The position numbers and the translations under genes were made by a program. A DNA stretch of 64,000 bases from Mangrovicella endophytica (lineage in GTDB: Bacteria > Pseudomonadota > Alphaproteobacteria > Rhizobiales > Rhizobiaceae), in the NCBI RefSeq assembly GCF_002893625.1, contig NZ_PKMZ01000008.1:89944-153943 (forward strand), read 5' to 3'. Numbering within the stretch: position 1 is the stretch's first letter; the number at the start of each line of letters is the position of its first letter. Under the pieces are notes generated by a model, which ran no database searches, was not told where the DNA came from, and saw nothing but the letters and a program-made list of their open reading frames with translations. Shown in pieces: positions 20,710 to 30,089 of this stretch.

Positions 20710-21008
20710 TGAGCCTCGTCCGGCGCAGCTGCGGACGTATCGCTTGCCGGTGGTGTCTTCCCGCTGGCAGCCTGCATGTCCTTCAGCGGCGTGATGCCGC
20801 CGCCGTCATCCGGACTTGCACCCGCCTCGGCATCGGCCTGGGCGTCGGCGAGAGCCGGATGGTGAAGGTCGGGATCCGGCGCGCCGGGCGTGACGCCGAC
20901 CAGCGTATCGTCCGACCGCGGCGCCATTGCGTGCTCCGGCACGCGATCGTCCTCCGGCGCATTGGCGAAGGAGAAGATGCGGCGGAAAAAGCCCTTTTTC
21001 TCGGCCAT
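20694..21008 (-). CDS. ftsY: FtsY N-terminal segment (first reading frame)
   Basis: Starts MAEKKGFFRRIFSFA, the amphipathic membrane-targeting start typical of alphaproteobacterial FtsY, then about 85 acidic residues. It ends at TAG just past the A9 tract, giving 104 residues if no slip occurs. ATG at 21008 is preceded by AAGGA 11 bases upstream. With a -1 shift at the tract the whole FtsY would be about 654 residues, longer than usual because of an acidic domain over 300 residues long. It follows mtaB on the same strand by 44 bases. Confidence 0.85.
   Translation of the reverse strand: MAEKKGFFRRIFSFANAPEDDRVPEHAMAPRSDDTLVGVTPGAPDPDLHHPALADAQADAEAGASPDDGGGITPLKDMQAASGKTPPASDTSAAAPDEAQKKTP
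20702..20710 (-). other. ftsY: A9 slippery tract joining two ftsY frames
   Basis: Nine consecutive A residues on the coding strand. In the upstream frame translation runs through two Lys codons and stops at TAG two codons later (20696-20694). Re-reading one base (-1), or one extra A in the transcript, continues directly into the main ftsY frame. Confidence 0.85.
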
Positions 21009-21052
21009 GTCGGGTCTGTTCCTTCGGGCTCGTCAGCGGCGGGTCGTGGCGA

Positions 21053-22339
21053 TCAGGCGGCCAGCGCCTCGCCGGGGGCGATGGCGGTCAGCCGTTCGCC
21101 GTCCTCACCGGCAATGATAGCGTCGACGATCGATCCGGGAATGCCGAAGCCGATCGCCGTGAGCGTGAAATCCTCCGTGCGGCCAAGCCCTTCGCGCTCG
21201 ACGAGGACGCGCTGGCGGGTGCCGACCATCGCCGCAAGATGCTTGAGATGGGCCACCTCGCCGGCGGCGCGCAGCCGGGCCGCGCGCTCCTTGATCACAG
21301 CACGGGGCAACTGCGGCATGCGGGCGGCCGGCGTGCCCTCGCGCGGGGAGAACGGAAAGACGTGGAGATGCGTCAGCCCGCAGTCCTCGACGAGGCGCAG
21401 CGAGTTCTCGAACATCGCCTCGGTTTCGGTCGGGAAGCCAGCGATGATGTCGGCGCCGTAGACGATGTCCGGCCGGCGGGCGCGCATGTCCTGGCAGAAC
21501 CGGATGGCGTCGTCGCGCAGGTGCCGACGCTTCATCCGCTTCAGGATCATGTCGTCGCCGGCCTGCAGAGATAGGTGGAGATGCGGCATCAGCCGGCTCT
21601 CGCCGCCGATCGCCTCGACAAGCGCCGGGTCGGCCTCGACGGAATCGATCGAGGAGAGGCGCAGGCGCTTCAGCTCCGGCACGTGCTTCAGGATCGCCTG
21701 CACGAGCGTGCCGAGCCGCGCTTTTCCGGGCAGGTCGGCGCCCCAACTCGTCATGTCGACGCCGGACAGCACCACCTCGTTGTAGCCGCCGGCGACGAGG
21801 CGCTTCACCTGGTCCACCGCCGCGCCCATCGGCACGGAGCGCGAATTGCCCCGGCCGTAGGGAATGATGCAGAAGGTGCAGCGGTGGTCGCAGCCGTTCT
21901 GCACCTGCACGATGGCGCGGGCGCGCCCCTCGATGGCATCGACCATATGGCCGGCCGTCTCGGTGACGCTCATGATGTCGTTGACGCGGATCTTCTCTTC
22001 GGCGGAGACGCCGAAGTCGGGCAGGGCGCGGTAGGCGGCGGAAGACAGCTTGTCGTCGTTGCCGATGACGGCGTCGACCTCGTCCATCGCGGCGAAGCGT
22101 GCGCCTTCCGTCTGCGCGGCGCAGCCGGTGACGACGATGCGGGCGCCCGGATTGTCGCGGCGGGCGCGGCGGATCTGCTGGCGCGCCTGGCGCACCGCCT
22201 CGGCGGTAACGGCGCAGGTGTTGACGAGGATGGCACCGCCCTCGGCGCTGCCGAGCCCGGCGGCCTCGGCCTCGCGCTTCATCACCTCCGCCTCGTAGGT
22301 GTTGAGGCGGCAGCCGAAGGAGATCACCTCGACGCCCAT
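21053..22339 (-). CDS. mtaB: tRNA t6A37 methylthiotransferase MtaB
   Basis: 428 residues. The N-terminal UPF0004 domain has its cluster cysteines in FGCRLNTYE, NTCAVT and TGCAAQ; the radical SAM site is CDHRCTFC. It converts t6A37 to ms2t6A37 in tRNAs reading ANN codons. ATG at 22339 is the likely start because MGVEVISFGCR matches the family and it begins 10 bases after dapF ends; an upstream in-frame ATG would overlap dapF. It forms an operon with dapF and probably ftsY. Confidence 0.93.
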   Translation of the reverse strand: MGVEVISFGCRLNTYEAEVMKREAEAAGLGSAEGGAILVNTCAVTAEAVRQARQQIRRARRDNPGARIVVTGCAAQTEGARFAAMDEVDAVIGNDDKLSSAAYRALPDFGVSAEEKIRVNDIMSVTETAGHMVDAIEGRARAIVQVQNGCDHRCTFCIIPYGRGNSRSVPMGAAVDQVKRLVAGGYNEVVLSGVDMTSWGADLPGKARLGTLVQAILKHVPELKRLRLSSIDSVEADPALVEAIGGESRLMPHLHLSLQAGDDMILKRMKRRHLRDDAIRFCQDMRARRPDIVYGADIIAGFPTETEAMFENSLRLVEDCGLTHLHVFPFSPREGTPAARMPQLPRAVIKERAARLRAAGEVAHLKHLAAMVGTRQRVLVEREGLGRTEDFTLTAIGFGIPGSIVDAIIAGEDGERLTAIAPGEALAA

Positions 22340-22349
22340 GATGGTCCGC

Positions 22350-23282
22350 CTAGACAGCGACTGCGGCATCGGCCGCAGCGGCATCACGCGTGAACGCGCC
22401 GGTCACCGGATCGAGCCGGCCGGACCATTCCCACTCGGCCGGGCCGGTCATGATCACGTGGTCGTCGCTTTCGCGCCAGTCGATCAGGAGTTCGCCACCC
22501 GCCGGAACGGTGACGGAAACGGTGCGGCCGGTGCGGCGCGTACGGGCCGCCGAAACGGCGGCGGCGCAGGCGGCCGAGCCGCAGGCCTTGGTGAGCCCCA
22601 CGCCACGCTCCCAGGTGCGCAGCGTCAGCGCCGAGCGGTTCGTCACCTGAGCGATCGAGATATTGGCGCGCTCGGGAAAGATCGGATGGTTCTCGAGGAT
22701 CGGACCGAACCGATCGAGTTCGTAGGACCAGACGTCGCGATCGACCCAGAAGATCGCATGCGGATTGCCCATCGAGGCGACGGAGGGCGAATGCAGCACC
22801 GGCGCATCGATCGGGCCGATCTGCAGCTCGATGGCCCGGGTGTCGCGGAACTCCTCGGCCAGCGGAATCTCGTTCCAGGCGAAGCGCGGCTGGCCCATGT
22901 CGACCGAGATCAGCCCGTCCTCGCGCTCCTCGGCATTCAGGATGCCGGCGCGGGTCTCGAAGGTGAAGGCGGTGCGGCCGGTCTCGGCGGCGAGCGCCTG
23001 GACGACGCAGCGCGTGCCGTTGCCGCAGGCGCCCGCTTCAGTGCCATCGGCATTGATGATGCGGATAAAGGCGTCGGTGCCCGGCGTCAGCGGATCATGG
23101 ATCGCCATGATCTGATCGAAATGCGTGTCCGGCTGGCCGGCGAGGGCGATGGCCGCAGCCGGCAAGATGCGCGCCGACCCGCCACGGAGGTCCGCGACGA
23201 TGATCTCGTTGCCGAGCCCGTTCATCCTGGCAAAGGGGATGGACGGCTCGCCGCTGTGGGCTGGCTCCTGCATGGCGTCCAT
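22350..23282 (-). CDS. dapF: Diaminopimelate epimerase
   Basis: 310 residues. The two catalytic cysteines are visible, in [11 protein letters not shown] and in [10 protein letters not shown]. It converts LL- to meso-diaminopimelate for lysine and peptidoglycan. The core begins [12 protein letters not shown]; the start could be ATG at 23282 or 23273, giving about 15 extra N-terminal residues compared with short homologues. It heads the dapF-mtaB-ftsY run and is divergent from the PQQ dehydrogenase. Confidence 0.95.
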   Translation of the reverse strand: MDAMQEPAHSGEPSIPFARMNGLGNEIIVADLRGGSARILPAAAIALAGQPDTHFDQIMAIHDPLTPGTDAFIRIINADGTEAGACGNGTRCVVQALAAETGRTAFTFETRAGILNAEEREDGLISVDMGQPRFAWNEIPLAEEFRDTRAIELQIGPIDAPVLHSPSVASMGNPHAIFWVDRDVWSYELDRFGPILENHPIFPERANISIAQVTNRSALTLRTWERGVGLTKACGSAACAAAVSAARTRRTGRTVSVTVPAGGELLIDWRESDDHVIMTGPAEWEWSGRLDPVTGAFTRDAAAADAAVAV

Positions 23283-23434
23283 ATGGCGGAAGACGGCGAG
23301 GAATGAAAGATGCGTGGGGCATGTGGCGCTTGCGGTGCTGCGCCGGAGGAGACTACAGCCGACCGGAACGGCACAGCAGCGATCCAGAACCTTCAGGGCG
23401 GAACGCCGGCCGGGCAGACGAGGAGGTTTGCTGC

Positions 23435-25249
23435 ATGCGACTGTTGTTGATGCTGATCGCCTGGTACTTCGCGCAACCGGCGGCTGCCTCCGACCTCCCG
23501 GGCCTCATCGCCGATCCCGCCAATTGGGCGATCCAGACCGGCGACTTCGCTAACACGCGCTATTCCACGCTCGACGAGATTACCCGCGACAATGTCGGCA
23601 CGCTGCGGCCGGCCTGGAGCTTCTCGACCGGCGTGTTGCGCGGCCACGAGGGCGGGCCGCTGGTCGTCGGCGACGTCATGTATGTCCACACGCCCTTTCC
23701 GAACACGGTCTATGCGCTCGACCTGAAGAATGACGGGGCGATCCTCTGGCGCTACGAGCCGCGGCAGGACAGCCAGGTGATCGAGGTGATGTGCTGCGAC
23801 ACCGTCTATCGCGGCCTTGCTTACGACGACGGCACGATCTTCCTCCATCAGGCCGACACCACGCTGGTGGCGCTCGACGCCAGGACCGGCGCGGTGAAGT
23901 GGTCGGTGAAGAACGGCGATCCGACCAAGGGCGAGGTGAACACGGCGACCGTCTTGCCGATCAAGGGCAAGGTCATCGTCGGCCTTGCTGGCGGCGAGTT
24001 CGGCGTGCGCTGCCATCTCACCGCCTATGACGAGACAACGGGCGAGCGGTTGTGGCGCGCCTATGCCACCGGGCCCGATGCGGACATCCTGTTCGACCCT
24101 AAGACGACCACCGTCCTCGGCAAGCCGGTTGGCGCGGAGTCCTCGCTCAAGAGCTGGGAAGGCGAGCAGTGGCAGATCGGCGGCGCCTGCCCCTGGGGCT
24201 GGTTCTCCGCCGATCCGGACCTCGGCCTTGTCTACTACGGGACCGGCAACCCGGCGTCCTGGAACCCGGTGCAGCGGCCGGGCGACAACAAGTGGTCGAA
24301 CGCCATCATCGCCCGCGACATCGACACCGGGGTCGCGCGCTGGGTCTACCAGATGACGCCGCACGACGAATGGGACTTCGACGGCGTCAACGAGATGATC
24401 CTGACAGAGGGCGCCGTTGCGGGACGGGACCGCAAGCTCCTGACCCATTTCGACCGAAACGGCTTCGGCTACACGCTGGACCGCGCCACCGGCGAGTTGC
24501 TGTGGGCGGATAAGTTCGACCCATCGGTAAATTGGGCGAGCGGCGTCGAGACGGACCCGGCGAGCCCCGACTATGGCCGGCCGATCCGTGACCCGGCTTT
24601 CTCGACGGACCAGGACGGCATGGGCGAGGACATGAATGTCGAGGGCATCTGCCCCGGCGCGCCCGGCGCCAAGAACGAGCAGCCGGCTGCCTATTCGCCG
24701 AAGACGCAGCTCTTCTACGTGCCGACCAACCATGTCTGCATGGACTACGAGCCGTTCCGCGTCGCCTATACGGCGGGCCAGCCCTATGTCGGCGCGACCT
24801 TGCGCATCTTTCCGGGACCGGACGAAGTCGGCGCGTTCAAGGGCGACAATCCGATGGGCAGCGTCACCGCCGTGGATCGCGCGACGGGCAAGATCGCCTG
24901 GACCATCCCCGAGCGCTTCTCCGTCTGGTCAGGCATCCTGGCAACCGCCGGCGATGTGGTCTTCTACGGCACGCTGGAAGGCTATCTGAAGGCGGTTGAT
25001 GCTGAGAGCGGCAAAGCGCTCTTCCGCTTCAAGACGCCGTCGGGGATCATCGGCAACGTCACCACCTACCGGCATGACGGCAGGCAATATGTGGCGGTGC
25101 TGTCGGGCGTTGGCGGCTGGGCCGGCATCGGGCTCGCGGCGGGTCTCACGGATCCGGCCGACGGCTCCGGCGCGGTCGGCGCCTATCAGAGCCTGTCGCG
25201 CTATACGGCGCTTGGCGGCCAGCTCACTGTCTTTTCCCTGCCGCGTTGA
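23435..25249 (+). CDS. PQQ-dependent alcohol dehydrogenase, lanthanide (XoxF) type
   Basis: 604 residues. A signal peptide (1-19, ending AAAS) sends it to the periplasm. The vicinal disulfide is C120-C121 in the segment [11 protein letters not shown]. Metal ligands by analogy with methanol dehydrogenase are E188, N272 and D314 (in [12 protein letters not shown]), plus D316 two residues on, which in XoxF enzymes coordinates a lanthanide; calcium-type MxaF has Ala there. It oxidises methanol or other short alcohols, passing electrons to a cytochrome c. The start has a perfect AGGAGG 8 bases upstream. No cytochrome partner (xoxG), xoxJ or PQQ gene is nearby. Confidence 0.9.
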   Translation: MRLLLMLIAWYFAQPAAASDLPGLIADPANWAIQTGDFANTRYSTLDEITRDNVGTLRPAWSFSTGVLRGHEGGPLVVGDVMYVHTPFPNTVYALDLKNDGAILWRYEPRQDSQVIEVMCCDTVYRGLAYDDGTIFLHQADTTLVALDARTGAVKWSVKNGDPTKGEVNTATVLPIKGKVIVGLAGGEFGVRCHLTAYDETTGERLWRAYATGPDADILFDPKTTTVLGKPVGAESSLKSWEGEQWQIGGACPWGWFSADPDLGLVYYGTGNPASWNPVQRPGDNKWSNAIIARDIDTGVARWVYQMTPHDEWDFDGVNEMILTEGAVAGRDRKLLTHFDRNGFGYTLDRATGELLWADKFDPSVNWASGVETDPASPDYGRPIRDPAFSTDQDGMGEDMNVEGICPGAPGAKNEQPAAYSPKTQLFYVPTNHVCMDYEPFRVAYTAGQPYVGATLRIFPGPDEVGAFKGDNPMGSVTAVDRATGKIAWTIPERFSVWSGILATAGDVVFYGTLEGYLKAVDAESGKALFRFKTPSGIIGNVTTYRHDGRQYVAVLSGVGGWAGIGLAAGLTDPADGSGAVGAYQSLSRYTALGGQLTVFSLPR

Positions 25250-25258
25250 ACCCGGCTG

Positions 25259-25281
25259 CCGCCGGCAGCACTTGCCGGCGG
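25259..25281. terminator. Hairpin between convergent genes
   Basis: A 9-bp perfect stem, CCGCCGGCA with TGCCGGCGG, around a GCACT loop, lying between the dehydrogenase and the convergent phosphohydrolase gene. There is no U-run on either side, so it may end transcription only with Rho. Confidence 0.45.
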
Positions 25282-25291
25282 ACGATGCGCG

Positions 25292-26380
25292 TCAGCTCTC
25301 CCAGTCGACGCCGACGGGTTCGCGGTTGAGGACCTCGGCCTCGTCCTCGATGTCCTGCACCTCGGCGCGGTCGGAGGCGGAGGCCTCGCGCGGCTCCTCC
25401 GCCTCGGCGGCATCGCCGGTCAGCGCCAGCTTGAAGTACATCGGGAAATGGTCCGAGCCCATGAAGGGCAGCCGCCGCATGTCGACGATCTGAAAGCGGG
25501 AGTCGTGGAAGAGGTGGTCGAGCGGCCAGCGGATGAACCAGTAGCGCGCATCGAAGGTGTTGTAGAAGCCGCGACCGATGCGCGGGTCGAGCAGACGGGA
25601 GACACGCTGGAACAGCCGCGATGTGTGCGACCAGGCGACGTCGTTGAGATCGCCCGAGACAATGACGGGGAGCGTGTCGGCCTCCACCTCCTCGGCAACC
25701 TTCAGGAGCTCGGCGTCGCGGCCGACGGAATCGATATGCGGCACCGGTGGCTCCGGATGCACGGCATGGAAGCGGAAGCGCCGGCCATTGCGCAGCGTCA
25801 CCGCCGTGACGATGGAGGGCACGTCCTCCATCACGAGATCGCGCACCAGCGTATCGCTCAAGGGCAGCCGCGACAGGAGGATCATGCCGTAGGCGTTGTC
25901 GAGCGGATGCGCGACCACATGCGGCAGCCGGTCCGCGAGGACGCGCAGCGCATCCGTCCAGGGCTTGTCGGTCTCCATGAAGACGGCAATGTCCGGATCG
26001 ATCCGGCGCGCCATGTCGATCGCCTTGGCGTAGTCGCGGTTCGACATCTTCACGTTGCAGGACAGGATCTGCACCGTGTTCGGCCCGTCCGGATCGCCGT
26101 CGAAACCCTGCGACTGGCGAGAGCGCAGCGGCGTGTATTGCGCGATCGAGACCGCCTGCACCGCGATGACAAGCGCCTGTCCGGCGAGCGCTGCATAGAG
26201 CAACAGACGGGGCTCGGCGTAGAGGATCGTCAGCGGCAGCAGGACGACCGTTGCCGCCAGGATCTGCAGGCGCGGGAACGACAGGCCGCGGATGAAGCCG
26301 TGCGGGATGCGCGCAAAGGAGAGCAGCGTCCCCGCCACGAAGAGGGCCGTGATGCCGGCAAGGATGACACCTGCGATCAT
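25292..26380 (-). CDS. Endonuclease/exonuclease/phosphatase family protein, membrane-anchored
   Basis: 362 residues. Three N-terminal hydrophobic helices (about 1-95) precede an EEP fold: ILSCNVKMSNR, a catalytic SGDLNDVAWS and the final GSDHFPMY. The Asn/Asp/His set suggests an active phosphodiesterase; targets in the family range from DNA to phospholipids. The C-terminal 45 residues are acidic and unordered-looking. The ATG at 26380 overlaps the stop of the upstream metallo-hydrolase (ATGA), so the two are cotranscribed. Confidence 0.88.
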   Translation of the reverse strand: MIAGVILAGITALFVAGTLLSFARIPHGFIRGLSFPRLQILAATVVLLPLTILYAEPRLLLYAALAGQALVIAVQAVSIAQYTPLRSRQSQGFDGDPDGPNTVQILSCNVKMSNRDYAKAIDMARRIDPDIAVFMETDKPWTDALRVLADRLPHVVAHPLDNAYGMILLSRLPLSDTLVRDLVMEDVPSIVTAVTLRNGRRFRFHAVHPEPPVPHIDSVGRDAELLKVAEEVEADTLPVIVSGDLNDVAWSHTSRLFQRVSRLLDPRIGRGFYNTFDARYWFIRWPLDHLFHDSRFQIVDMRRLPFMGSDHFPMYFKLALTGDAAEAEEPREASASDRAEVQDIEDEAEVLNREPVGVDWES

Positions 26381-27459
26381 ACGAAGAGCGCCTCCGGCGT
26401 CGGGCGGGTCGTTTCCGGCGTTGCGGTAAGCGGCTGCAGCGGCGGTGTCTCGAAGGTCGCCGGCAGTTCCACCACCATGCCCGGCCATCCCGCCTGGAAG
26501 CGCTCGGCCGGTACGTCCCAGCGCTTTAGCGCGGCATCCAGCAGGCGCAGCGGATCGTCGGCAGCCTCGTCGGTCAACTGCCAGCAGCCCCAGTGGCTGC
26601 CAATCGTCAGCTCGGCTCCGAGGAAGCGGGCACCGCGGACCGCCTCGTCCGGATCCTGGTGCTGCGGGTGCATGAAGAAGCGCGGCAGATAGGCGCCGAT
26701 CGGCAGCACCGCGAGCTTCGGCGCGCCGAAGCGCTCGAAGGCGGCGCGGTAGTTGACGCCCCCGAAGAAGCCGGTGTCGCCGCTGCAGTAGACGAGGCCC
26801 GCGGGCGTCTCCAGCACGAAGGTGGTCCAGAGCGTCAGCCGGCGATCGAAGACGCCGCGGGCGCTCCAGTGATGGGCCGGGTCGAGAGTGACCGCCACCT
26901 CATCGCCGAGGCGCACGCGATCACCCCAGTCATAGGCTTCGGCGGTGATCCCGCCGGAAAAGCCGCGCAGGAGGGTGTCGACGCCGAGGGGTACGATGAA
27001 TCGCGGGCGATGGCGGCGCTGCAGCTGCTCCAATGTCGGTTGGTCGAGATGGTCGTAATGAGAGTGGGTGACGAGCACGACGTCGATCGGCGGCAGGTCG
27101 TCGAAGGCAATGCCGGGCGGCTGGTGCCGCTTCGGGCCGAGATTCGGGAACGGGCTGCAGCGCTCCGACCAAACCGGATCGAACAGGATGTTGAGCCCGC
27201 CGGTCTGCAGGAGAAGGCTGGCATGGCCGACGCAGACGAGGCGGAGCCTGTCGCCGCCGACGCGGGCCGGTGGCCTGTCTTGCTCGTAGCGGCTCGGGAA
27301 GCTCTCCGGCCAGGGCTGGCGCTTGCCTTCCAGCCGCCAGCGCAGCACGGCGCCGAGGCCCTTCGGCAGCTCCCCATCCGGATTGAAGAAGCGGTGACCG
27401 TCGAAATGATCGCTCGGCGGCCCCTTGTAGAAGCGCCTGCGTCGAAAGCGGGGTGTCAT
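26377..27459 (-). CDS. MBL-fold metallo-hydrolase (NAPE-PLD/UlaG-like)
   Basis: 360 residues from ATG at 27459. It contains the zinc motif THSHYDHLD (HxHxDH) and further ligand candidates in the CSGDTGFF and GSHWGCW segments. It starts with a Phe/Arg-rich stretch like the NAPE-hydrolysing phospholipase D-type group, which acts on N-acyl phospholipids. Coupled by overlap to an EEP phosphatase, it may act on lipid substrates; that is inference. Confidence 0.88.
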   Translation of the reverse strand: MTPRFRRRRFYKGPPSDHFDGHRFFNPDGELPKGLGAVLRWRLEGKRQPWPESFPSRYEQDRPPARVGGDRLRLVCVGHASLLLQTGGLNILFDPVWSERCSPFPNLGPKRHQPPGIAFDDLPPIDVVLVTHSHYDHLDQPTLEQLQRRHRPRFIVPLGVDTLLRGFSGGITAEAYDWGDRVRLGDEVAVTLDPAHHWSARGVFDRRLTLWTTFVLETPAGLVYCSGDTGFFGGVNYRAAFERFGAPKLAVLPIGAYLPRFFMHPQHQDPDEAVRGARFLGAELTIGSHWGCWQLTDEAADDPLRLLDAALKRWDVPAERFQAGWPGMVVELPATFETPPLQPLTATPETTRPTPEALFV

Positions 27460-27557
27460 GCGAGAGGCAGAAGGGGCGTCAGCATCGGCACGACATAGGT
27501 TAGCCGCCCATCTTGGCGAGGCCCAGCCCGGGGGCAATTGCGTAACGGTCCGTCTCC

Positions 27558-28484
27558 TCAGACCACGTCGCCTCGCGCGCCCCCCTGCGGCAGGGGCGGC
27601 GTCTCCGTGACCGCCTGTCGATGGAAGATGAAGAGGCCGGCAACGACGATGATCGCCGATCCCGTCAGGATCATCGCGTCCGGTACGTCGCCGAAGAAGA
27701 CGATGCCGAAGACAATGCCCCAGAGCAGCAGCGTGTATTGCAGCGGCGCGAGGGTCGAAGCCGGCGCGAGCTTCAGCGACCTCGTGATCAGGAGGTGGGC
27801 GCCGCAGGACACGACGCCGAGAAGAAGCAAGGCGCCGAGGTCGAAGAGGTTCGGTGTCTGCCATGCCCCGAGGCTCATCACCGCGCCGGTGGCCATCGCA
27901 CCCATGGTCTGCCAGGTGACCAGCGTCGTGTCGCTGGTTCCGCGCAGCACCCGCGCCAGCAGGATGGTGCCGGCAAAGCAGAGGCTGCCGAGGAGGCCGA
28001 AAAGCGAGGGGAGCGTCAGCGAGGCGGAGGACGGACGCAGGGCGATGACGACGCCGACAAAGCCGAGGAAGATCGCGGTCCAGCGCCGCCAGCCGACCTT
28101 CTCGCCCATGAAGACATGTGCGAAAGCTGCGACATAGATCGGCCCGGCCATGTAGAAGGTCAGAACGTCCGCGAGCGGCAGGTAGATCACGGCAGCGTAG
28201 AACAGGCCGGTGTCGCCGGTGGCCAGAGCGACGCGGAGCAGCTGGAGCTTGGGCCGAGCCGGGCGCATGAGATCGCCGGTTCCCCCGCGCAGCAGCATCG
28301 GCCCGAGGACCAGGAAGGCGCCGAGCGAGCGGATCAACAGGACCTGCCCGACGGAGAAGCTCACCAGCAGCCACTTGCCCATGGCGTCGTTGAGCGAAAA
28401 GGCGAGGTCGCCGACAAGCATCAGGACGACGCCCAGGAATACCGCATTGCGGCCGGTCGCGGGCAGGGTTCGTGGCATCGTCAT
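27558..28484 (-). CDS. EamA/DMT family transporter
   Basis: 308 residues with ten hydrophobic helices in two EamA repeats, typical of drug/metabolite exporters such as RhaT or YdcZ relatives. The substrate is unknown. I chose ATG at 28484 (MTMPRTLP) because AGAGG lies about 6 bases upstream; ATG at 28502 would add six residues without a ribosome site. It stands alone and is divergent from the dinB-tetR operon. Confidence 0.88.
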   Translation of the reverse strand: MTMPRTLPATGRNAVFLGVVLMLVGDLAFSLNDAMGKWLLVSFSVGQVLLIRSLGAFLVLGPMLLRGGTGDLMRPARPKLQLLRVALATGDTGLFYAAVIYLPLADVLTFYMAGPIYVAAFAHVFMGEKVGWRRWTAIFLGFVGVVIALRPSSASLTLPSLFGLLGSLCFAGTILLARVLRGTSDTTLVTWQTMGAMATGAVMSLGAWQTPNLFDLGALLLLGVVSCGAHLLITRSLKLAPASTLAPLQYTLLLWGIVFGIVFFGDVPDAMILTGSAIIVVAGLFIFHRQAVTETPPLPQGGARGDVV

Positions 28485-28814
28485 CGGCGCCTCTCGAGAC
28501 ATGCGGTGGGCCGCAGGCCGAAACCCTTGGCATGCAAGCGTGCCGCATGACATCGACGCGGATGTGAGCGCTCGGGCGAAAGCCGTCAGAGGCTCTAGGC
28601 TGAGCCGCAGGCGGCTGCAACCGCGAAGACGCCGCGCCGGCAACGAAGCCCCGGTTCTCCGGCGCTACGGGCTTGCGTTTTTCGTAGCCGGCAACAGCGA
28701 CAGGTGGGCCTTATCAAGGGCGGACCTTATCGGCGTCCACGGTTTCGATCTCAATGTTGACTGACGGTCAGTCAAATGCTGATCATGCGTGATCCTGTTG
28801 CCGTGGAGGCTGTT
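28485..28814. other. Divergent gap between EamA gene and dinB-tetR operon
   Basis: 330 bases without a gene. It holds the TetR-type operator at 28757-28775 and, overlapping it, a TTGACT -35 (28757-28762) with GATCAT as a possible -10 (28781-28786, spacer 18). The EamA promoter is presumably in the part nearer 28500-28650. Confidence 0.6.
28757..28775 (+). promoter_or_regulatory. TetR-type operator, perfect palindrome
   Basis: TTGACTGAC, a central G, then GTCAGTCAA: a perfect 9-bp inverted repeat of the classic TGACTGACGGTCAGTCA form bound by many TetR regulators. It covers the probable -35 box of the dinB-tetR operon, so autorepression is likely. Confidence 0.85.
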
Positions 28815-29345
28815 ATGTCCATTCAGTTGCTTCTCGCATCGCTGCTTCGGTTCAAAACCGCATCGAACCGTGAACTGTTGAGCGCCATGGCTGCCGTGGC
28901 TGATGAAGGACCGTCAGATCGCCTCTCGTCGGCCCTGCGCGTTCTTGCCCATGCGCACAGGGTGGATCTGATCTTCGCCGCCCATCTGCAGAGGCAGCCG
29001 CATGCCTTCGACGCGAGCTGGACGGCGGAGGCTCCGGCGTTATCCGACCTGGCTTCGTCGGTTGCCGAAACGGACCAATGGTATCTGGACTACATCTCGG
29101 CCGTCAGATCCGACGAACTGGAGGAGGTGGTGGATTTCACGTTCACGGACGGCAGCAGGGGACGCATGTCGCGTGAAGAGATGTTGGCCCATGTGGTGAC
29201 ACATAGCGGCTATCATCGCGGCGAAGCCGGCAGACTGATGCCGGAGGTTGAAAGTACGTCGATGCGGGATGTCTTTGCAGGCTATCTGCACCGGGAAGAG
29301 CCGCAACGCCGGAGCGTGAGGTGCCCGAGCCCGTCGAATGATTAA
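28815..29345 (+). CDS. DinB family protein
   Basis: 176 residues from ATG at 28815, with GGAGG 5 bases upstream. It is a four-helix DinB/YfiT-like fold; the metal-binding histidines are likely in LAHAHRVD and in HVVTHSGYHRGE. DinB-fold proteins include thiol transferases and metal-binding proteins of stress responses. It overlaps the tetR gene by 8 bases, so both are made from one transcript controlled by the palindrome upstream. It probably handles a small molecule sensed by the regulator; that is inference. Confidence 0.87.
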   Translation: MSIQLLLASLLRFKTASNRELLSAMAAVADEGPSDRLSSALRVLAHAHRVDLIFAAHLQRQPHAFDASWTAEAPALSDLASSVAETDQWYLDYISAVRSDELEEVVDFTFTDGSRGRMSREEMLAHVVTHSGYHRGEAGRLMPEVESTSMRDVFAGYLHREEPQRRSVRCPSPSND

Positions 29346-29931
29346 TACAGCAGCGAAACGCCCGAGAACCAGGCCGCCGGAGGAACGGCGGGACAGCCTG
29401 ATGACGTCGGCCGAGCGGCTCTTCCTGGAGAAGGGCGTTGAACAAACGACGATCGAGGATATCACCGCAGGAGCCGCGATCTCGAAGGGCGCCTTCTACC
29501 TGCATTTCGGCTCGAAGGCGGACGTTGTCCAGGCTTTGCGCTCCCGGTTCGTGCAGGGCGTCCTCGATCGGATCGTCGGTGCTGTCGCAGAGTGTTCGCA
29601 AGTCGATCCGGACGCAAGGCTGCAGGCATGGGCACGGGCCTGCGCGACGGCTTACTTGGAGGCCACCCGCCTGCACGACCTCATCTTCTCGGCGCTGCCG
29701 CTGCCGCCTCGCGAGGGCCTGGCACGTAACATCCTGACCGATCACCTCGAAGGATTGCTGCGCGATGGAAACGTCAAGGGCGCCTGGTCGCTGGCCGATC
29801 CCCATTTCACAGCCGTATTCCTGTTCGCCGCACTGCACGGGGTCGTCGAAGGCAGGACGAGCGAGGCTGGCGAGGCTCGCGAAACGCTTCTCGACGCGAT
29901 CGAGACCCACTTCCGCCGGGCTGTTCGCTGA
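29338..29931 (+). CDS. TetR family transcriptional regulator
   Basis: 197 residues. The N-terminal helix-turn-helix reads TIEDITAGAAISKGAFYLHFGSKADVV, with ligand-binding helices behind. It overlaps dinB by 8 bases (ATG inside its last codons). Likely target: the perfect palindrome at 28757-28775 and so its own operon. The ligand is not known. Confidence 0.92.
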   Translation: MINTAAKRPRTRPPEERRDSLMTSAERLFLEKGVEQTTIEDITAGAAISKGAFYLHFGSKADVVQALRSRFVQGVLDRIVGAVAECSQVDPDARLQAWARACATAYLEATRLHDLIFSALPLPPREGLARNILTDHLEGLLRDGNVKGAWSLADPHFTAVFLFAALHGVVEGRTSEAGEARETLLDAIETHFRRAVR

Positions 29932-30089
29932 AGCGCGAACCGGGGCGCCTGCACGCTATCAGCCTCGCACTGAGCGACTCCAGGGTGCGGCGAGGTCTGC
30001 CACGAGGTGCAGCAGCCAGCGGACCGACGGCGGAGCATCATGAGGCATGATGGCTGCGCCTCTCCAAGCCGACCATGTCGCGCGCCGGC

